This document shows, one piece after another, positions 1 to 9,645 of a DNA stretch of 64,000 nucleotides. Under the pieces are notes generated by a model. That model saw nothing but the letters and a program-made list of their open reading frames with translations. It searched no databases and was not told the DNA's origin. Position 1 is the stretch's first letter. Each line of letters starts with the position of its first letter. A program made the position numbers and the translations under genes. Source of the DNA: Pseudomonadales bacterium (GTDB lineage Bacteria > Pseudomonadota > Gammaproteobacteria > Pseudomonadales > Pseudohongiellaceae); NCBI GenBank assembly GCA_022827425.1, contig JAJDSZ010000129.1, positions 27,084 through 91,083 of the forward strand. Reading direction: 5' to 3'.

Positions 1-1078
1 CGATTTCTTCCCGCAGTTTGGTCAGGGCCCGGTCGACCGCGGGTTCGCCGCCGGCGGCGAGGGCGTACAGGTATCCCCGTCCGATCATGCAGGCCTTCGC
101 TCCCATCGCCAGCGCCTTCAGAACATGGGTCCCGCGGCGCACGCCGCCGTCGAGAATGACTTCGATGCGATCGCCCACGGCGTCGACGATGGGTCCGAGT
201 TGATCAAAAGGCGCAGTGGAGCCGTCGAGCTGGCGGCCGCCGTGGTTGGAAATCATGATGGCGCTGGCGCCGATATCCACCGCGCGGCGGGCGTCGTCCA
301 CCGACATCACGCCCTTGACCGCGAAAGGCCCGCCCCAGCGCTGGATCGCCTCTTCGGCGTCCTTCCAGGTGATCGAGCGGTCGAACTGGCTGTTGATGTA
401 ATCGATGACCGAGATGAGCTTGCTGGTGCCCTCGTCGATTTGTCCGGCCACATTGGCGAGTTCGAACTTCCGCGAAGTGAGGTAGTTGAGGCTCCAGTGC
501 GGGTGGGTGCAGAAGCTGAACAGGCTCTTGAGACCGAAGCGCGGCGGCGTCACCATGCCGGTGCGCAGGTCGCGTTCGCGGTTGCCCGCCACCAGGGTGT
601 CCACGGTAAGGCAGATGGCGGAAAAATCGGCTTCCCTGCAGCGCTCGATGAAATCCCAGCTCATGGCTCGGTCCTTGTGGATATAGAGCTGGTAGCACTT
701 GGGCCCCGGCGTCAGGGCGCCGATTTCCTCGATGCTCGTGGTGGCGATGGTGGACAGGCTGTACATGGTCCGGTGCTTGTGAGCCATGCGGCAGACGGCG
801 TTTTCGCCGTGATGATGGAACAGCCGCGACATCGCCGTGGGCGAGCAGAATACCGGCCAGTCGAGCTTCTGGCCGAGCACGTTCACCGAAAGATCGAGAT
901 TCGACAAGTCCGCCAGGGCGTCGGGAATCAGCCGGACCCGGTCGAAGGCGCTGGTATTGCGGCGCAGGGTGATCTCGTCATCGGCGCCGCCGTCGATGTA
1001 ATGAAACAGGGGCGCGGGCAGCCGCTTCCTGGCGAGCTTGCGAAAGTCGGCCGGATTGTGGCAATCGCTGATGCGCAA
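1..1078 (-). CDS. FMN-dependent alpha-hydroxy-acid dehydrogenase (L-lactate dehydrogenase LldD-like), 3' end beyond window
   Basis: Minus-frame translation LRISDCHNPADFRKLARKRLPAPLFHYIDGGADDE...SPTAMSRLFHHHGE...GVMSVDDARRAVDIGASAIMISNHGGRQLDG...VILDGGVRRGTHVLKALAMGAKACMIGRGYLYALA; hallmark SNHGGRQLD and DGGVRRGxDVxKALALGA motifs. Putative TTG start at 1078. Confidence 0.85.
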   Translation of the reverse strand, partial: MRISDCHNPADFRKLARKRLPAPLFHYIDGGADDEITLRRNTSAFDRVRLIPDALADLSNLDLSVNVLGQKLDWPVFCSPTAMSRLFHHHGENAVCRMAHKHRTMYSLSTIATTSIEEIGALTPGPKCYQLYIHKDRAMSWDFIERCREADFSAICLTVDTLVAGNRERDLRTGMVTPPRFGLKSLFSFCTHPHWSLNYLTSRKFELANVAGQIDEGTSKLISVIDYINSQFDRSITWKDAEEAIQRWGGPFAVKGVMSVDDARRAVDIGASAIMISNHGGRQLDGSTAPFDQLGPIVDAVGDRIEVILDGGVRRGTHVLKALAMGAKACMIGRGYLYALAAGGEPAVDRALTKLREEI

Positions 1079-1115
1079 AACAGATCCTTATGCGGATTTC
1101 CGGGGCGCCATTGCG

Positions 1116-2483
1116 TCAGCGGTCGGCGCCGTGAACCTCGTGCAGGCTGTCGCCGGAAGTCTCGCTCAGGGTCCACACACAGAGCAGCGAGGCCAGCGAG
1201 GCGATGGCGATATACACCGAAACCCAGACAACGGCGTATTCGGTCCACAGAATCGTGGCGATGGTGGGAGCGAAGGCGCCGCCCATGATCGCGCCGATCT
1301 GGTAGCCCAGGGATGCGCCGGAATAACGCACTTCGGTGCTGAACAACTCGGTGTAGTAGGCCGCCTGTGGACCATACATCATGCCGAGGAAGCAAAGCCC
1401 GCCGGTGACGCCGAGCACCACCAGCCAGAACTGTCCGGTATCCACCAGCGGGAACAGGGCAAAGGCCCAGACGCCGGTGAGAATCGCGCCGAGCATGAAT
1501 ATGCCGCGCCGGCCGTTCCTGTCGGAATAGCCCGCGGCCCAGAACTGGAAGGGAATCTGCAGGGCCGAGGCAAGCAGCACCGCCCACAGCATTTCGTCCC
1601 GGCTCATCCCCGCCACGCCCTGGCTGCCATAGGCGAGAATGAATCCGATCAGGATGTAGAAGGACACCTGGATGGAAAGAAAGGCCCCCGCCGCCAGGGC
1701 AATGGTGCGCGGGTACTTGATCAGGGCTTCGAGCACCGGCGAGCGGCGCACGGTTGGCGCCGCCTGTTCATCTTCCCGCTGCGCTTCCCGCAGCATCTGC
1801 AATTCGCGGAAGGCCACGGTGTCCTCGAGCTTCAACTGCACGTACAGGCTGATGCCGATCAGCATGACGCTGGCGAGGAAGGGAATGCGCCAGCCCCAGG
1901 CCTGGAAGAATTCGTCGGAAACCATGGCGCTGATGATGATGAAGGCCATGTTGGCGAGAATCACCCCCACCGGCGCCCCGGCCTGGGCATAGGCGCCGAA
2001 CCAGCCCCGCTCATTGGACGGCGCGCTTTCGGTGACGAGCAGCATCGCCCCGCCCCACTGGCCGCCGATGGCAAGGCCCTGGCAGAAGCGCAGCACCGTC
2101 AGCAGGATGGGCGCCGCGATGCCGATGGTGGCATAGGTGGGCAGCAGGCCGATCAGGGTCGAGGCCACGCCCATCAGCATCAGGGCGATGACCAGGGTGC
2201 GCTTGCGGCCGATGCGGTCGCCAAAATGGCCGAACAGGATGCCGCCCAGGGGCCGGGCGATAAAACCGAAGGCGAAGGTGCCAAAAGAAAGGATCAGGCC
2301 CACCGTGGGAGAGCTTTCCGGAAAGAAGGCCGCCGGGAAGATCAGCGCGGCGGCCGTGGCGTACAGGAAAAAGTCGTACCACTCGATGCTCGTGCCGGCA
2401 AGAGCGGTCAACGCCACGGTGCGCATGTTCTGTTCCCGGTGCGCTTCGGCCTGCTGCACCGTGGTGGATTCATTGGCGGCCAT
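1116..2483 (-). CDS. MFS transporter, metabolite:H+ symporter (MHS) type
   Basis: MAANESTTVQQ...GTSIEWYDFFLYATAAALIFPAAFFPESSP...GFIARPLGGILFGHFGDRIGRKRTLV; typical MHS signature. Start trimmed to internal ATG at 2483. Confidence 0.88.
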   Translation of the reverse strand: MAANESTTVQQAEAHREQNMRTVALTALAGTSIEWYDFFLYATAAALIFPAAFFPESSPTVGLILSFGTFAFGFIARPLGGILFGHFGDRIGRKRTLVIALMLMGVASTLIGLLPTYATIGIAAPILLTVLRFCQGLAIGGQWGGAMLLVTESAPSNERGWFGAYAQAGAPVGVILANMAFIIISAMVSDEFFQAWGWRIPFLASVMLIGISLYVQLKLEDTVAFRELQMLREAQREDEQAAPTVRRSPVLEALIKYPRTIALAAGAFLSIQVSFYILIGFILAYGSQGVAGMSRDEMLWAVLLASALQIPFQFWAAGYSDRNGRRGIFMLGAILTGVWAFALFPLVDTGQFWLVVLGVTGGLCFLGMMYGPQAAYYTELFSTEVRYSGASLGYQIGAIMGGAFAPTIATILWTEYAVVWVSVYIAIASLASLLCVWTLSETSGDSLHEVHGADR

Positions 2484-2668
2484 GGGCTCTCCTTTCAGTG
2501 AGGGTTCGCAGCCTGTCTTGCGGGTTCTCCGGGTTCCCGACAAACCGGAAAGGCAATCGAGAATAGCAGGAAACCCCGGCCATGCACAGGAGCCTGCGCC
2601 GCAGGCTCCGGGAGGCAACATGATGTATCATCCGCCGCTCATTCATTTCCGGCGGGAGGAGCGCAACA

Positions 2669-3940
2669 GTGGAACAGGAAACCATCGCCATACATGGCGG
2701 CTACGAGACTGACGCGACCACCAGGGCGGTTGCCGTCCCGATTTTCCAGACCGTGGCCTACGAATTCGACGACGCCAAGCACGGTGCGGACCTGTTCGAT
2801 CTCGCGGTCCCCGGCAATATCTACACCCGGATCATGAATCCCACCAATGCGGTGCTCGAAGCGCGCATGGCGGCGATGGAAGGCGGCCTCGCCGCGCTCG
2901 CGGTGGGTTCGGGCATGGCGGCGATCAATTACTCGATCCTGACCCTGGCCAGCGCGGGCAACAACGTCATCACCGTGCCCCAGTTGTACGGCGGCACCTA
3001 CACGCTGTTCGCCCACATGCTGCCGAGCCAGGGCATCGAGGTGCGCTTTGCCGAAGACGATTCGGCCGCGGCGCTGGAAAAACTCATCGACGGGAACACC
3101 CGCGCCATCTACTGCGAAACCATCGGCAACCCCGCGGGCAACATCATCGACCTGGAGCCCATCTGCCGGATGGCGCACAGGCACGGGGTGGCGGTCATCG
3201 TTGACAATACCGTGCCCACGCCGGCGCTGTGCCGGCCCATCGACTACGGCGCCGACATCGTGGTGCATTCCCTGACCAAGTACGTGGGTGGCCACGGCAC
3301 TTCCATCGGCGGAGTGATCGTGGATTCGGGCAAGTTCCCCTGGGCCGAACACGCCCAGCGCTATCCCGAGCTGAACAATCCCGAACCTTCGTATCACGGC
3401 ATCGTCTACACCGAAGCCCTGGCCGAGGCGGCTTTCATCGGCCGCGCGCGCACGGTTCCCCTGCGCAACACCGGCTCTGCCCTGTCTCCCATGAATGCCT
3501 TTCTCATCCTGCAGGGTCTGGAAACCCTCAACCTGCGCATGGAACGGCATTGCGAGAACGCCATGGCCGTGGCCGAATATCTGTCGAGCCACGACAAGGT
3601 GGAATGGGTCAGCTTTGCCGGGCTGCCAGCGGACCCGGGTCACGCCCTGGCGCGGAAGTACTGCGGCGGCACACCGGCTTCCCTGCTTACTTTCGGGGTG
3701 AAGGGCGGCTTCGAGGCAGGCGTGCGGTTCTACGACGCCCTGCGAATGATCAAGCGCCTGGTGAATATCGGCGACGCCAAGACCCTATCCTGCCACCCCG
3801 CGTCAACCACCCACCGGCAACTGACCGAGGCAGAGCAGTTGACCGCCGGCGTGCGCCCGGAAACCATCCGCCTGTGCATCGGCATCGAGCACATCAAGGA
3901 TATTCTGGCGGATATCGAACAGGCGCTGGAAGCTGCCTGA
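2669..3940 (+). CDS. O-acetylhomoserine sulfhydrylase / Cys-Met metabolism PLP enzyme
   Basis: GTG start with upstream GGGAGGA; MEQETIAIHGGYETDATTRAVAVPIFQTVAYEFDDAKHGADLF...YTRIMNPTNAVLEARMAAMEGG...VHSLTKYVGGHGTSIGG (PLP Lys motif). Confidence 0.9.
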   Translation: MEQETIAIHGGYETDATTRAVAVPIFQTVAYEFDDAKHGADLFDLAVPGNIYTRIMNPTNAVLEARMAAMEGGLAALAVGSGMAAINYSILTLASAGNNVITVPQLYGGTYTLFAHMLPSQGIEVRFAEDDSAAALEKLIDGNTRAIYCETIGNPAGNIIDLEPICRMAHRHGVAVIVDNTVPTPALCRPIDYGADIVVHSLTKYVGGHGTSIGGVIVDSGKFPWAEHAQRYPELNNPEPSYHGIVYTEALAEAAFIGRARTVPLRNTGSALSPMNAFLILQGLETLNLRMERHCENAMAVAEYLSSHDKVEWVSFAGLPADPGHALARKYCGGTPASLLTFGVKGGFEAGVRFYDALRMIKRLVNIGDAKTLSCHPASTTHRQLTEAEQLTAGVRPETIRLCIGIEHIKDILADIEQALEAA

Positions 3941-4109
3941 TCTCGAATCGGGGCCGGAGCCTCCCGACGGGGGTCCTGCGACTGTGAGCAGGATGACGGT
4001 TGGGGACCTGGTCCGGCCCGTTGAGGTCAACGGCAGCAGCTACCAGCGGATCCAGCCCCGCAACTGAATGGCGTTGAACGGGGCCTCGAAGCCGCTTTGG
4101 CGGCGGCGA

Positions 4110-6518
4110 TCAGGTCGTATTGGTTTGCAGGGGACCATGGGACGGCTCCAGCCCGGCGGCGGCATGGAGAATCATGTCCGCGGTGACCGGCACCCGGTTG
4201 AACTGATGCCCGCCGAGCGCATCGGCGATGGCGCAGAGCAGCGCCGCCGAGGCGCAGCCCTGGATCGGCTCGCCGATGCCCCGGGCGCCCACCGGGTTCT
4301 CCGGGTCCGCCATGCTCACGGCGTCATGGTCCATGGGCGTGGGCACATCGAGAACCGTGGGAATCTTGGCCTGCCACAGGCTGGTGGCGGCGGGCAGGCC
4401 ATTTTGCGGATCGTAGGCGTGGCGCTCGAAACCAGCCATGCCGAATCCCATCACCGCCGCGCTCTTGGTCTGGATTTCGAGTCCCCGGGGGTGGAGCACG
4501 GTGCCGCAGTCGGCAACGCCGAGATAATCGAGAATCTCGTACTTGCCGGTTTCGGTGTCGAGTTCGATTTCGATGAATCCCACGGCAAGGGCCGGCGGCG
4601 TGCCGTCCCTGTCGAGATTGTCCCTGGCCACGCCGATGAGTCCGGTGCCTGCAAGGGCTGCCACGGAGCGGCTGGTAATGGGATTGATGTCCTCGGGCGC
4701 CAGTTCGCCGCTGTAGCGGCCGCCGAGTTCTATCGCCCGGGCGGCGGCATCGGCATAGGTGATGAAGCGCGACGGGTCCTCCCGCAGAAACACCCGCTCG
4801 TTGCCGATGTCGTAGTCTTCCGTGGCGCCGCCGAGTTCGATGGCGGCGATTTCCAGCAGCTTCCGGACGGCGTCCACGGCGGCGACATAGTTGGTCCGGG
4901 TCATGGTGAACGAGGTATTGCTGCCGAACTGGCCGTTATTCCAGGGCAGATGCTTGCGGGTGTCGCCGCGTTCGATGATGGTATTGTCCCAACTGTGCCT
5001 GAGCACCTCCGCCGCGACCCGGGAAGTCGAAGAATACGAATAGGTGCCGAGATTGCCGACGCCAGTATGGATATGCAGCTTGCCGTCCGGCGTGATGCGC
5101 ACGAGTCCGTCGAAACCGCTGCTGCCGGCTGAGTGGTAGGCCTGACCCACGCCGACTCCGATCACTTTCGAGCCGTTGCGCCGACCGCTGCGGGCGCGGC
5201 GGCCGGCCCAGTCGAATCGCTCTGCGCCCATGGCGAGGGCTTCGCTGATATAGGCCGATGTCATGCCGCCCCGGTTGGGGCCATAGCTGGAATCGCTTCC
5301 CGGCGCATTGATCTGGCGGATGGCGAGCGGGTCCAGGCCGAGTTCCCGGGCGGCCCGGTCGAACATGGGCTCCACCGCGGCATGGATCTGATTCTGGCCC
5401 GGCCCACGCTGCGGGCCCTTGGGCGGCGTATTGGTGATCAGGGGCACGCCGCGAAAGCGCATGGCCTCGGGCTGGTAGATCAGCGAAAAGGAATCCGCCG
5501 CGGCGAGCCAGTCGCTGAAGCCGCCGTAGGAGCCGTTGTCCTGGATCAGGTACAGGTCCGCAGCAAGCAGGCGGCCATCGCTGCGGAATCCCATTTTCAC
5601 CCGGCCCTGAAAGCCATGCCGCGCCGAGCCGATGAAGTATTCTTCCTCCCGGGAAATGCGCAGCATGACCGGGCGATTGATCAGGCGCGAAAAATGGGCG
5701 GGAATCGCCATGGCGGGATAGGCGGCGCCCTTGGAGCCAAAGCCGCCGCCGCAGAATTCGGCGATAAAGACGATGTCTTCGGGGCTGACGCCAATCAGGC
5801 CGGACAGCATGGGCAATGGGAAGGTGCCGCTCTGGCAGGAGCCGTACACGAAGCACTTGCCGTTTTCCCAGTAGGACAGCGCCGAGCGCGGCTCCATGGA
5901 ATGGTGGGAATGGCTGGCGTTGACGAAGCTCTGGTCGAGAACGTGGTCGGCCCTGGCGAATCCGGCTGCCACATCGCCATAGGCCCACTCCCGCGCCGCT
6001 TCGCCCCGGGGAAGCCGGCCCTGTTCGAATTCGCGGAACTGCTCCTCGGTCCAGTGCAGGTCGAGCATTTCATCGCGCATGGCGTAGTTGCCCACATTGC
6101 CATTGGCGCGGGCGTTGGGGCCGCCGGGGCGCAGACTGGTGAGCGGGTCGGTGACGAAGGGCAGGCGTTCGATATCGAAACTGATCTGCCCGATGGCGTC
6201 CTCGGCGCTGCGCTCGTCCACCGCGGCAACGGCAAGAATGGGGTCGCCGACGAATAATGGCTCATTTGTGAGCAGCGGCGGCTGGGGGAAAGGCGCCACA
6301 GGCACGTCATCGGCGGTCATGACGCCGACAACGCCGGGCATTTCGAGAGCGCGGGAAAGATCCAGGTTTCCGACCCTGGCGTGTGGTGCCGGGCTGGTCA
6401 GCAGGCGGGCATAGACCATTCCCTCCACCCGGAAATCCTCGGCGTATTTTGCGCCGCCGGTCACCTTCGCCCGCACATCCGAAGGCGTGAAATCCTTCCC
6501 GATCAACGAGTAAGCCAT
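4110..6518 (-). CDS. Xanthine dehydrogenase-family molybdopterin-binding subunit
   Basis: 802 aa; DVRAKVTGGAKYAEDF, FCGGGFGSKG, RGPGQNQIHAAVEPMFD, VGARGIGEPIQGCASAALLCAIADA; typical aldehyde oxidase/XDH large-subunit motifs. Confidence 0.88.
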   Translation of the reverse strand: MAYSLIGKDFTPSDVRAKVTGGAKYAEDFRVEGMVYARLLTSPAPHARVGNLDLSRALEMPGVVGVMTADDVPVAPFPQPPLLTNEPLFVGDPILAVAAVDERSAEDAIGQISFDIERLPFVTDPLTSLRPGGPNARANGNVGNYAMRDEMLDLHWTEEQFREFEQGRLPRGEAAREWAYGDVAAGFARADHVLDQSFVNASHSHHSMEPRSALSYWENGKCFVYGSCQSGTFPLPMLSGLIGVSPEDIVFIAEFCGGGFGSKGAAYPAMAIPAHFSRLINRPVMLRISREEEYFIGSARHGFQGRVKMGFRSDGRLLAADLYLIQDNGSYGGFSDWLAAADSFSLIYQPEAMRFRGVPLITNTPPKGPQRGPGQNQIHAAVEPMFDRAARELGLDPLAIRQINAPGSDSSYGPNRGGMTSAYISEALAMGAERFDWAGRRARSGRRNGSKVIGVGVGQAYHSAGSSGFDGLVRITPDGKLHIHTGVGNLGTYSYSSTSRVAAEVLRHSWDNTIIERGDTRKHLPWNNGQFGSNTSFTMTRTNYVAAVDAVRKLLEIAAIELGGATEDYDIGNERVFLREDPSRFITYADAAARAIELGGRYSGELAPEDINPITSRSVAALAGTGLIGVARDNLDRDGTPPALAVGFIEIELDTETGKYEILDYLGVADCGTVLHPRGLEIQTKSAAVMGFGMAGFERHAYDPQNGLPAATSLWQAKIPTVLDVPTPMDHDAVSMADPENPVGARGIGEPIQGCASAALLCAIADALGGHQFNRVPVTADMILHAAAGLEPSHGPLQTNTT

Positions 6519-6620
6519 AAGTTCCTCAAACTCCGCCGAATGAAAGCGACTTCATTGTAAAGCAAAACTCGCGGCAAAATTCATGAAACTCGCGAACTCG
6601 CGGGACACCCATCGGAACTC

Positions 6621-6708
6621 CTGTCATTCTGCGCGCAGTCGCAGAATCTCGTTGGGAGGCCACTCCGGGAGTTTCTGCGACTCCGCTTCGCTTCGCGCAG
6701 AATGACAG
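6621..6708. repeat. REP/BIME-like palindromic repeat, family 1 (two inverted half-units)
   Basis: CTGTCATTCTGCGCG...CGCGCAGAATGACAG inverted arms with internal GCAGTCGCAGAATCTC / TTTCTGCGACTCCGC; same motif recurs at six other loci in the window. Confidence 0.85.
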
Positions 6709-6751
6709 ATGGCCAACCCGTGCGGTCGCGGCAGCTTTACTCACGGGGGAA

Positions 6752-7033
6752 TTGGTTCTAAGCTGCGGGGCATGGCTGGGGCAGCATCTTTGGAAAACCG
6801 CCGGCACGAATCTGTATCGTCATATTCACGCCATGGTATTGACCACGGGCCTGATTCCCCGGACCGCCGCGGGCGCCTTCTACGCGGCAACCCTGGGAGT
6901 GGCCGCGATCAAGTATGCGCCCTTTGCGTTTTTCAATTATCTTAACGCCTTCGTTTCCGTCGCCATGGCCGCGGCAGGCGCGGGCCTGCTGCGGCGCGGC
7001 GGCAAATCATTCCAGACAGCGGAAGGAGCTTGA
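6752..7033 (+). pseudogene. C-terminal remnant of an NhaC-like Na+/H+ antiporter
   Basis: 93 aa only; GLIPRTAAGAFYAATLGVAAIKYAPFAFFNYLNAFVSV resembles the conserved NhaC C-terminal LIPWNTxGAFxAxTLGVxxxxYxPxAFxNLxxP region; N-terminal helices absent. Confidence 0.6.
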
Positions 7034-7036
7034 GCC

Positions 7037-8518
7037 GTGCAGACCCATATTCTCGCGATCGACCAGGGCACATCCTCAAGCCGCGCGCTGGTGTTCGATG
7101 CGAAGGGCATGCTGCGGGGCCTCGCCCAGCAGGAATTCACCCAGCACTTCCCCAGGGACGGCTGGGTGGAGCACGATGCCGGGGAAATCTGGCGCACCAC
7201 CCTGGAAAGCTGCCGCGGCGCAATGCGGGACGCTGGCATCGAAAGCCGCCAGCTTGCCTGCATAGGCATCACCAACCAGCGGGAAACCACGGTTCTCTGG
7301 GACCGGGCAAGCGGCGAGCCGGTGCACCGGGCCATTGTCTGGCAGGACCGCCGCACGGCGAAACGCTGCCAGGAACTGAAACAGTCCCGGGTGGACGAAG
7401 CCGACCTGCAAGCCAGAACCGGCCTGCTGCTCGACCCGTATTTCTCCGCCACCAAACTGCAATGGCTGCTGAATGAAGTTCCCGGCCTGCGCCGGCGCGC
7501 CGAGACAGGGGAACTCGCCGCGGGCACCATCGACAGCTTCCTGCTGTGGAAACTCACCGGCGGCCGCAGCCACTGCACCGACGCCAGCAACGCTTCGCGC
7601 ACCATGCTGTTCAATATCGAGACCCAGCAATGGGACGCCGACTTGCTGGAGTTGTTCGAGATTCCCCGCCAGATTCTGCCGGAAGTGCGCGACAGCGCCG
7701 CCGATTTCGGCGCCAGCGAGCCTGAGTTGCTCGGCAGCGCGGTGCCCATCACCGGCGTGCTCGGCGACCAGCAGGCGGCGGCCTTCGGCCAGTGCTGCTT
7801 TCACCCCGGCGCCGCCAAAAGCACCTATGGCACCGGCTGCTTCCTGCTGATGCACACCGGCGACAAGCCCGTGTATTCCCGCAACCGCCTGCTGACCACA
7901 GTGGCTTACCGGCTCGATGGCAAACCCAGCTATGCCGTGGAAGGCAGCATCTTCATGGCCGGAGCCACCATGCAGTGGCTGCGGGACGAATTGCGGCTGA
8001 TTCGCAAGTCGGCCGAGTCCGCCGCCCTGGCGGAAGCATGCGCCGATGATTCCGGCGTCTATCTGGTGCCCGCCTTCACCGGGCTCGGCGCGCCCTATTG
8101 GGACCCGGACGCCCGGGGTGCCATCTTCGGCATGACCCGGGATACCGGTATCGCCGAAATCGTCGGCGCAGCCCTGCATTCGGTGTGCTACCAGACCCGG
8201 GATCTCACCGGCGCCATCGCCGCCGACGGCGTTGCGCTCGACCTGCTGCGGGTGGATGGCGGCATGGTGGCCAATGAAGTCTTCCTGCAATATCTCGCCG
8301 ACATTCTCGACTGCCGCGTTCACCGTCCGGCGGTGACCGAAACCACGGCGCTGGGCGCGGCCTGCATCGCCGGACTGCAAGCCGGCGTCTTCGCCTCCCT
8401 GGATGCCATCGCCGGGCTTTGGCGGCTGGACCGCGAATTCAGCCCGCGGCGGGATGCGGCCTGGCGCGACCGCAAGTACGCCGGCTGGCGGGACGCGGTG
8501 CGCCGGACCCTGGGTTAG
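7037..8518 (+). CDS. glpK: Glycerol kinase
   Basis: GTG start; [24 protein letters not shown]...[31 protein letters not shown]...[20 protein letters not shown]...[15 protein letters not shown]. Confidence 0.95.
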   Translation: MQTHILAIDQGTSSSRALVFDAKGMLRGLAQQEFTQHFPRDGWVEHDAGEIWRTTLESCRGAMRDAGIESRQLACIGITNQRETTVLWDRASGEPVHRAIVWQDRRTAKRCQELKQSRVDEADLQARTGLLLDPYFSATKLQWLLNEVPGLRRRAETGELAAGTIDSFLLWKLTGGRSHCTDASNASRTMLFNIETQQWDADLLELFEIPRQILPEVRDSAADFGASEPELLGSAVPITGVLGDQQAAAFGQCCFHPGAAKSTYGTGCFLLMHTGDKPVYSRNRLLTTVAYRLDGKPSYAVEGSIFMAGATMQWLRDELRLIRKSAESAALAEACADDSGVYLVPAFTGLGAPYWDPDARGAIFGMTRDTGIAEIVGAALHSVCYQTRDLTGAIAADGVALDLLRVDGGMVANEVFLQYLADILDCRVHRPAVTETTALGAACIAGLQAGVFASLDAIAGLWRLDREFSPRRDAAWRDRKYAGWRDAVRRTLG

Positions 8519-8519
8519 T

Positions 8520-9149
8520 ATGGAACTGCATCTGTTGCGGCATGGCGAAACCCAGTGGAACCGGGACCGGCGGGTCCAGGGGCAATGCGATGTGGGCCTG
8601 AATGAAAAAGGCAACCGGCAGGCCGTGGAACTCGGCGAACGGCTGGCGGACACCCATTATGACGCCATCTATTGCAGCAGTTCGCTGCGCACCAAGGAGA
8701 CCGCCTGGCTAGCCTTTCCGGACCGTCACGAAGACCTGGTCTTTGTCGACGCCCTGCGGGAAATCGACCTCGGCCCCTGGGAAGGCCGCCTGCACGCGGA
8801 AATCGCCGTGGAAGACCCGGAATCACAGCATCACTTCTGGCACATGCCGCATTTGTTCCAGGTGGAAGGCGCGGAGACCTTCTTTGAGCTGCAGGAGCGC
8901 GCCATGCAGGCGATTCGCGGCATTGCCCGGCGGCATTTGGGCCAGCGCGTTGCCGTGGTCAGCCATGGCGCCCTGATCAAGTCGGTGCTGTGTTTCTTTG
9001 AAAAGCTGCCCATGCGCGACCTCTGGGCCTGGCATCCCATGCACAATTGCGCCCAAAGCATCGTGCAACTCGAGCGCTGCGGCGCCGGCGAGATTCTGCA
9101 ATACGCCGACCAGCCTTTCGCCCATGTCAAGGGCTCGCAAGTTGTCTAG
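8520..9149 (+). CDS. Histidine phosphatase (phosphoglycerate mutase-like) family protein
   Basis: MELHLLRHGETQWNRDRRVQGQCDVGLNEKG...SSLRTKETA...VVSHGALIKSVL; RHG motif; ATG overlaps the glpK stop region. Confidence 0.88.
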   Translation: MELHLLRHGETQWNRDRRVQGQCDVGLNEKGNRQAVELGERLADTHYDAIYCSSSLRTKETAWLAFPDRHEDLVFVDALREIDLGPWEGRLHAEIAVEDPESQHHFWHMPHLFQVEGAETFFELQERAMQAIRGIARRHLGQRVAVVSHGALIKSVLCFFEKLPMRDLWAWHPMHNCAQSIVQLERCGAGEILQYADQPFAHVKGSQVV

Positions 9150-9645
9150 CGTGCTGTCCCATAACAGAACGACGGATTTCCTCCTTTTCTGTCTGATTGC
9201 CGGGCTGACTCTTGCCTGCGCCCAGGCCGTGGGCTGGTGGGTGAACCAGAACATTCCCCTCCACGGCACCCTGGAGTGGAATGGCTTTGTCCATCTGACC
9301 CATATCCGCAACCACGGCGGCATCTTCGGGCTGCTGCAGGGCCATGGCTGGCTGTTCGGCGCACTCAGCCTCGGCCTGCTCGCGGGCATCGCGCTATGGC
9401 TGTTTGTTGGCGTCGGCATCTCGCGCTTCGAATACACCTGTTTCGGCTTTATCACCGGTGGCGGCCTGAGCAATGTCATCGACCGGCTCCTCCACGGCAG
9501 CGTGATCGACTACATCAACCTGCAGCACATCCCATACTGGAACTACATATTCAACCTCGCCGACGTGATGATTCACGCGGGAATCTGGCCGATGATCCTC
9601 TACGGCCTGCTGGCGCGCAAAACCACAAGGAACGCCGACCCATGA
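9124..9645 (+). CDS. Signal peptidase II (LspA)-like protein, divergent
   Basis: Four hydrophobic segments; GGGLSNVIDRLLHGSVIDYINLQHIPYWNYIFNLADVMIHAG retains both candidate catalytic Asp motifs (VIDY, FNLAD). Confidence 0.78.
   Translation: MSRARKLSSVLSHNRTTDFLLFCLIAGLTLACAQAVGWWVNQNIPLHGTLEWNGFVHLTHIRNHGGIFGLLQGHGWLFGALSLGLLAGIALWLFVGVGISRFEYTCFGFITGGGLSNVIDRLLHGSVIDYINLQHIPYWNYIFNLADVMIHAGIWPMILYGLLARKTTRNADP

Noticed and set aside
125-1288. 387-aa + strand ORF
   Set aside because: Antisense to the clear FMN-dependent dehydrogenase coding frame; a GC-rich shadow ORF with no domain motifs.
1038-2501. 487-aa + strand ORF rich in His/Gln/Gly
   Set aside because: Antisense to the MHS transporter; composition typical of a shadow frame.
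2639-3643. 334-aa - strand ORF
   Set aside because: Antisense to the PLP sulfhydrylase gene.
3991-4065. Short + ORF MTVGDLVRPVEVNGSSYQRIQPRN
   Set aside because: Could be a gene-end relic, but 24 codons are not enough to support a call.
4068-5132. 354-aa + strand ORF (and 5133..6257 +)
   Set aside because: Antisense to the molybdopterin subunit gene.
7076-8653. 525-aa - strand ORF
   Set aside because: Antisense to glpK.
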